From an uncultured Solobacterium sp. (GTDB taxonomy: Bacteria > Bacillota_I > Bacilli_A > Erysipelotrichales > Erysipelotrichaceae), in contig CAJJTI010000064.1 of assembly GCA_905194705.1 (NCBI GenBank), positions 1 to 10,001 on the forward strand: a stretch of DNA of 10,001 nt, given 5' to 3'. The notes below the pieces were generated by a model. That model did not search any database and was not told where the DNA came from. It saw only the letters and a program-made list of their open reading frames with translations. Position numbers and translations under genes: made by a program. Below, piece after piece: positions 7,723 to 10,001 of this stretch; positions within the stretch are counted from its first letter, which is position 1; the number at the start of each line of letters is the position of its first letter.

Positions 7723-8167
7723 TCCTTTCTTCTAACAACATCAAAATTAAAATAATACCTACACCAATGCATAAAGCAGCATCAGCGATATTAAATACTG
7801 GAAAGTTATAACCTAGTGGATATGTATCAATAAAGTCTCTAACATAACCTAATACCAAACGGTCATATAGATTACCTACTGCTCCACCAATCATTAGTGC
7901 AAGTGAAAAACAATACCACTTGTCTTTTGCTTTCATTTTCTCAATAAAGAAATAGATTAGTACACCTATCTCAATTAGACCTACAACAATTAAAAATAAT
8001 CTTTTCCCTGATAACATACTCCAGGCAATACCAGTATTTTTACAATATGTGATATATAGAAATTTTGGAATAATTTCTATACTGCCATGTAATGCTGGTG
8101 TAACCTGTATATAATATTTCGATACTTGATCAAGTAAGAATACAACTAAAATAATAAAATAATACAT
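7703..8167 (-). CDS. lspA: Lipoprotein signal peptidase (signal peptidase II)
   Basis: A membrane aspartyl protease that removes the signal peptide of prolipoproteins after diacylglyceryl transfer. I start it at the ATG at 8167 (154 residues), because AAGAGG lies 6 bases upstream; a TTG at 8182 is in frame but lies upstream of that site. Numbering from the ATG: four membrane helices (about 1-19, 57-75, 84-100, 125-145), DQ at 13-14, NTG at 44-46, GGAVGNLYDR at 94-103, and the catalytic aspartates D111 in VRDFID and D129 in FNIADA. Length is normal for the family. It heads the lspA-rluD-rhomboid-deaminase operon, just downstream of an extended -10 promoter. The gene is essential or important in many bacteria and is the target of globomycin. 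Confidence 0.96.
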   Translation of the reverse strand: MYYFIILVVFLLDQVSKYYIQVTPALHGSIEIIPKFLYITYCKNTGIAWSMLSGKRLFLIVVGLIEIGVLIYFFIEKMKAKDKWYCFSLALMIGGAVGNLYDRLVLGYVRDFIDTYPLGYNFPVFNIADAALCIGVGIILILMLLEERNEKKNV

Positions 8168-8173
8168 AACGTA

Positions 8174-8179
8174 CCTCTT
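8174..8179 (-). promoter_or_regulatory. Ribosome binding site fixing the lspA start
   Basis: AAGAGG on the minus strand with a 6-base gap to the ATG at 8167. The alternative TTG codon at 8182-8180 directly adjoins and precedes it, so it could not use this site. This argues for a protein five residues shorter than the longest open frame. Confidence 0.75.
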
Positions 8180-8194
8180 CAAAATACTCTAATT

Positions 8195-8203
8195 ATCATA
8201 ACA
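8195..8203 (-). promoter_or_regulatory. Probable extended -10 promoter for the lspA operon
   Basis: The minus strand reads TGTTATGAT, a TGn-TATGAT extended -10 element, 28 bases before the lspA ATG. No convincing -35 hexamer is seen, as is common for extended -10 promoters. The U-tract of the upstream gene's terminator lies immediately before it, so terminator and promoter abut. Confidence 0.45.
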
Positions 8204-8204
8204 C

Positions 8205-8231
8205 AAAAAAAGCCAAGTACTTAGTGGCTTA
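8205..8231 (-). terminator. Intrinsic terminator of the TSCPD-domain gene
   Basis: On the minus strand AAGCCA (8230-8225) pairs with TGGCTT (8215-8210) around a 9-base loop that holds the TAA stop codon, and a run of seven T (8211-8205) follows and overlaps the stem base. The stem is only 6 bp and AT-rich at one end, so some read-through into lspA is likely. Confidence 0.65.
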
Positions 8232-8481
8232 GTTTGTAGCTTTTAAGTGCCTTGGCAATTTGATCTGGACAAGATGTAGATTTAAATCCACATTGGATGC
8301 CATCCAGTCTTTCGATAACATCATCAATATTCTGTCCTTTGACTAATGCTGATATACCTTTCAGGTTACCATTACATCCGCCAATAACATTCAAACTTTC
8401 AATCTTGTTATCGTCACTGATGACAAAATCCATTTCTCTTGAGCATACGCCTTCTGGCTTATATACATATGTTTTACTCAT
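8221..8481 (-). CDS. TSCPD domain-containing small protein (TIGR03905-like)
   Basis: An 86-residue protein of unknown function. Its C-terminal STSCPDQIAKAL (68-79) is the TSCPD signature, a module also found at the C-terminus of class II ribonucleotide reductases. The stand-alone, full-length form matches the small conserved family annotated as TIGR03905. Four cysteines (C13, C36, C64, C71) and the GGCNGNLKGISALVKG stretch (34-49) are the most conserved-looking parts; a metal-binding role is possible but unproven. There is no signal peptide or membrane helix, so it is probably cytoplasmic. A strong AAGGAG (8489-8494) sits 7 bases before the ATG, and its own promoter and terminator make it monocistronic. 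The family call is good; no reaction can be assigned. Confidence 0.85.
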   Translation of the reverse strand: MSKTYVYKPEGVCSREMDFVISDDNKIESLNVIGGCNGNLKGISALVKGQNIDDVIERLDGIQCGFKSTSCPDQIAKALKSYKLSH

Positions 8482-8510
8482 AAGTTCACTCCTTCAATTG
8501 TGATAAACGT

Positions 8511-8519
8511 ATTTTAGCA
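8511..8519 (-). promoter_or_regulatory. Probable extended -10 promoter for the TSCPD-domain gene
   Basis: The minus strand reads TGCTAAAAT, a TGn-TAAAAT extended -10 element. The -35 region has only weak matches (TTCTTT). It would give a leader of about 22 bases containing the AAGGAG site. It lies in the 80-base gap between the permease stop and this gene, which otherwise shows nothing but an unconvincing short hairpin near 8549-8557. Confidence 0.45.
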
Positions 8520-8561
8520 TATCACTTTTGAAAAGAATAGAAGTTTGCTCAAGCGAAGCTA

Positions 8562-10001
8562 TTACTCAAATGAATTAAATCTTTTGACTCCCCATGACTT
8601 CAATAGCATAAATAGAAGGATATCAATCACAATATAACTCATAAAGTATATCGCAATAATATCTACAGCATCATAATAAACGAAAAACATTACCGTAACT
8701 GCAGTAGCTATTGCGATAGAACCAAGTACTGCAATAAATGCAGCTAATGATTGTTTAATAACAACTATCTCTCTATCATAATCAAACTTAGGAAAACGTA
8801 AATTCACAAGAATACCAAACATACCTGTAAAAAGTGAAGATAAAACAATAAATTCAAAGATAAAGAAAATATTAAATAATCCTAGATTAAAGTATATCCC
8901 TGCAATTAATGCAAATAATGCAGTTGGTATAACAACAATTACAACATTCACCATTATTTTTGATAATAATATTTCTAGTGTTGATACTGGTAATGACTTA
9001 GTAAGCCATAATCGTTTTCCTTCTAGAGATATCATCGAATGTGTGCATATGGTTGTATGTGCTACAAAGAGACAAACAATAATCAGAAAATCTGTTAGTG
9101 TCTCTTTACCAATATAATTTACTAAGACGGGTATATATTGATTGATATCAGAATTAACAAAGGCAAAAATAATACCAAATACAAGTAATAATAAACCTAC
9201 TATAGAATTCATTACATAGATAAAATTACGGAAATAATTCTTAAATTCTTTCAAAAATAATGCTTTAAATGGAGAACTTGAATTTATTTTTCTAATTTTA
9301 AAATTAGCATAATGATAAGTTTCTTTTCCTCTGGCATTTGTAGATAAGATTACAGGTGATATATATTTAACAAACAAAGTAAATATTACCAAATTTATGA
9401 ATATATTACGTAATACAACAATGAAATTTCCTGAAATTGAAGCTTCTACAAGACTATATAATAACGGGAAAAACTGTTGCATTTTTTCTATTACAGAACT
9501 AAGACTGTTAGGATCTATATCTGTATGTGAATTTAGTGAAAAGCTAAAAAACCATATCGCAAGTATAAACAAAACAGTTACTGTATTTCTTAATAATTCG
9601 CCATACTTCTTGCCGGCTGTTAATCTTTTTGCCAGCAAGCCTAATAATGCTGCAATAAGCATATATGGAATTACTTCTATTAGATATCCCAAAATACTGC
9701 ATAAATAAAATAAGAAACCCGCTTTTGTTCTTAAACCATAAATTACAATACAAGGTAGAGCAAGCGGAATAACATACATATATCCTGCAAGCATATAAGA
9801 AACAATTTTAGAAAGTAAAATAGTTTCTTTCTTAATGGGTAAACTCATCAAAAAGTCAAAATCTTCAAAGCGGAATAACATCCCTTGTGAATAGGAAACA
9901 CCTGTTAAAAGAATAAAGTATATACCAACTGTAAACATTAAGAACAAAACATGATGATACTTGCTTACTGGAAAAGTGTCATACAACATACTTGAATACA
10001 A
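8562..10001 (-). CDS. ABC-type transporter permease, multi-spanning, 5' end cut by window edge
   Basis: 480 codons including the stop are visible, and the frame is open to the window edge. The TTG at 9999-10001 is very unlikely to be the true start, since the protein begins in mid-domain with a hydrophobic segment at 17-35. The 479 residues contain about 10-11 further membrane helices (for example 69-90, 94-123, 140-156, 193-218, 262-283, 303-322, 349-372, 375-400, 414-442, 446-467). Two copies of a cytoplasmic motif, FxxxxxLMSLPIKKETILLSKI at 45-66 and WLTKSLPVSTLEILLSKI at 332-349, resemble the LP(I/V)s...ILxSK segment of ABC-2 type exporter permeases and suggest two related halves. Its ATPase partner should be encoded just outside the window. 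Substrate unknown. The stop is followed by no clear U-rich terminator. The family call is moderately sure and based on topology and motif. Confidence 0.8.
   Translation of the reverse strand: MYSSMLYDTFPVSKYHHVLFLMFTVGIYFILLTGVSYSQGMLFRFEDFDFLMSLPIKKETILLSKIVSYMLAGYMYVIPLALPCIVIYGLRTKAGFLFYLCSILGYLIEVIPYMLIAALLGLLAKRLTAGKKYGELLRNTVTVLFILAIWFFSFSLNSHTDIDPNSLSSVIEKMQQFFPLLYSLVEASISGNFIVVLRNIFINLVIFTLFVKYISPVILSTNARGKETYHYANFKIRKINSSSPFKALFLKEFKNYFRNFIYVMNSIVGLLLLVFGIIFAFVNSDINQYIPVLVNYIGKETLTDFLIIVCLFVAHTTICTHSMISLEGKRLWLTKSLPVSTLEILLSKIMVNVVIVVIPTALFALIAGIYFNLGLFNIFFIFEFIVLSSLFTGMFGILVNLRFPKFDYDREIVVIKQSLAAFIAVLGSIAIATAVTVMFFVYYDAVDIIAIYFMSYIVIDILLFMLLKSWGVKRFNSFE

Noticed and set aside
8180..8182. 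TTG as lspA start, giving five extra residues
   Set aside because: It precedes the only good ribosome binding site (8174-8179), which is correctly spaced for the ATG at 8167.
8544..8572. Short inverted sequence around AGCTTCGCT just after the permease stop, considered as a terminator
   Set aside because: The stem is only three to four pairs with no U-run after it; the sequence does not support a terminator.
9397..9708. Open frame of 103 codons on the plus strand within the permease gene
   Set aside because: It is antisense to a clearly coding frame, its product resembles no family I know, and it lacks a good ribosome binding site.
9999..10001. TTG at the right edge as the start of the permease
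   Set aside because: The frame is open to the edge and the protein begins in the middle of an expected membrane domain; the gene is cut by the window.
1..10001. Search for a defence system, prophage, insertion sequence, CRISPR array, tRNA or riboswitch
   Set aside because: No transposase, integrase, repeat array, cloverleaf or long structured leader was seen; nearly all bases belong to conserved housekeeping genes with uniform composition.

Overview
This is an AT-rich bacterial chromosome segment with very dense coding: no gap between genes exceeds about 80 bases. Gene content and order (rnhC divergent from cvpA-mutS2, with uvrC following; lspA-rluD pair), AGGAG-type ribosome binding sites and low GC point to the Bacillota (Firmicutes). 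A member of the Erysipelotrichia/Coprobacillus-like gut lineages is my best guess, but that is inference from overall resemblance only. There are no RNA genes, mobile elements, CRISPR arrays or signs of recent transfer.

Layout, left to right. Bases 1-4569 hold a minus-strand set transcribed leftward, cvpA > mutS2 > uvrC, with 1-base spacing between the first two and a 4-base ATGA stop/start overlap between the last two. uvrC runs off the left edge, so its C-terminal helix-hairpin-helix region is not visible. A 72-base divergent region (4570-4641) separates cvpA from rnhC, the only plus-strand gene (4642-5493). rnhC ends tail-to-tail with the last gene of a second minus-strand operon, and the stop codons overlap inside a shared hairpin that looks like a bidirectional terminator (5470-5514).

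The second operon, transcribed from about 8200 down to 5490, is lspA > rluD > rhomboid protease > dCMP deaminase. Its genes overlap or nearly touch, so they are probably co-transcribed and partly translationally coupled. It combines lipoprotein signal peptide processing, rRNA pseudouridylation, an intramembrane serine protease and pyrimidine nucleotide metabolism. Upstream is a monocistronic small gene for a TSCPD-domain protein (8221-8481), with its own extended -10 promoter and a terminator whose U-tract abuts the lspA promoter. The right edge holds most of a large multi-spanning ABC-type permease (8562-10001, N-terminus outside the window).

Themes: the left half concerns nucleic-acid quality control (nucleotide excision repair, RNA-DNA hybrid removal, MutS2 in recombination control and/or ribosome rescue), and the right half concerns the envelope. 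I found no convincing new defence system or mobile system. The most interesting items are small: a palindromic terminator that forces the same KNTE peptide onto the C-termini of two convergent genes, a MutS2 whose Smr domain has lost the LDLR motif, a five-cysteine ladder in the last helix of the rhomboid, and an internally repeated motif in the ABC permease.
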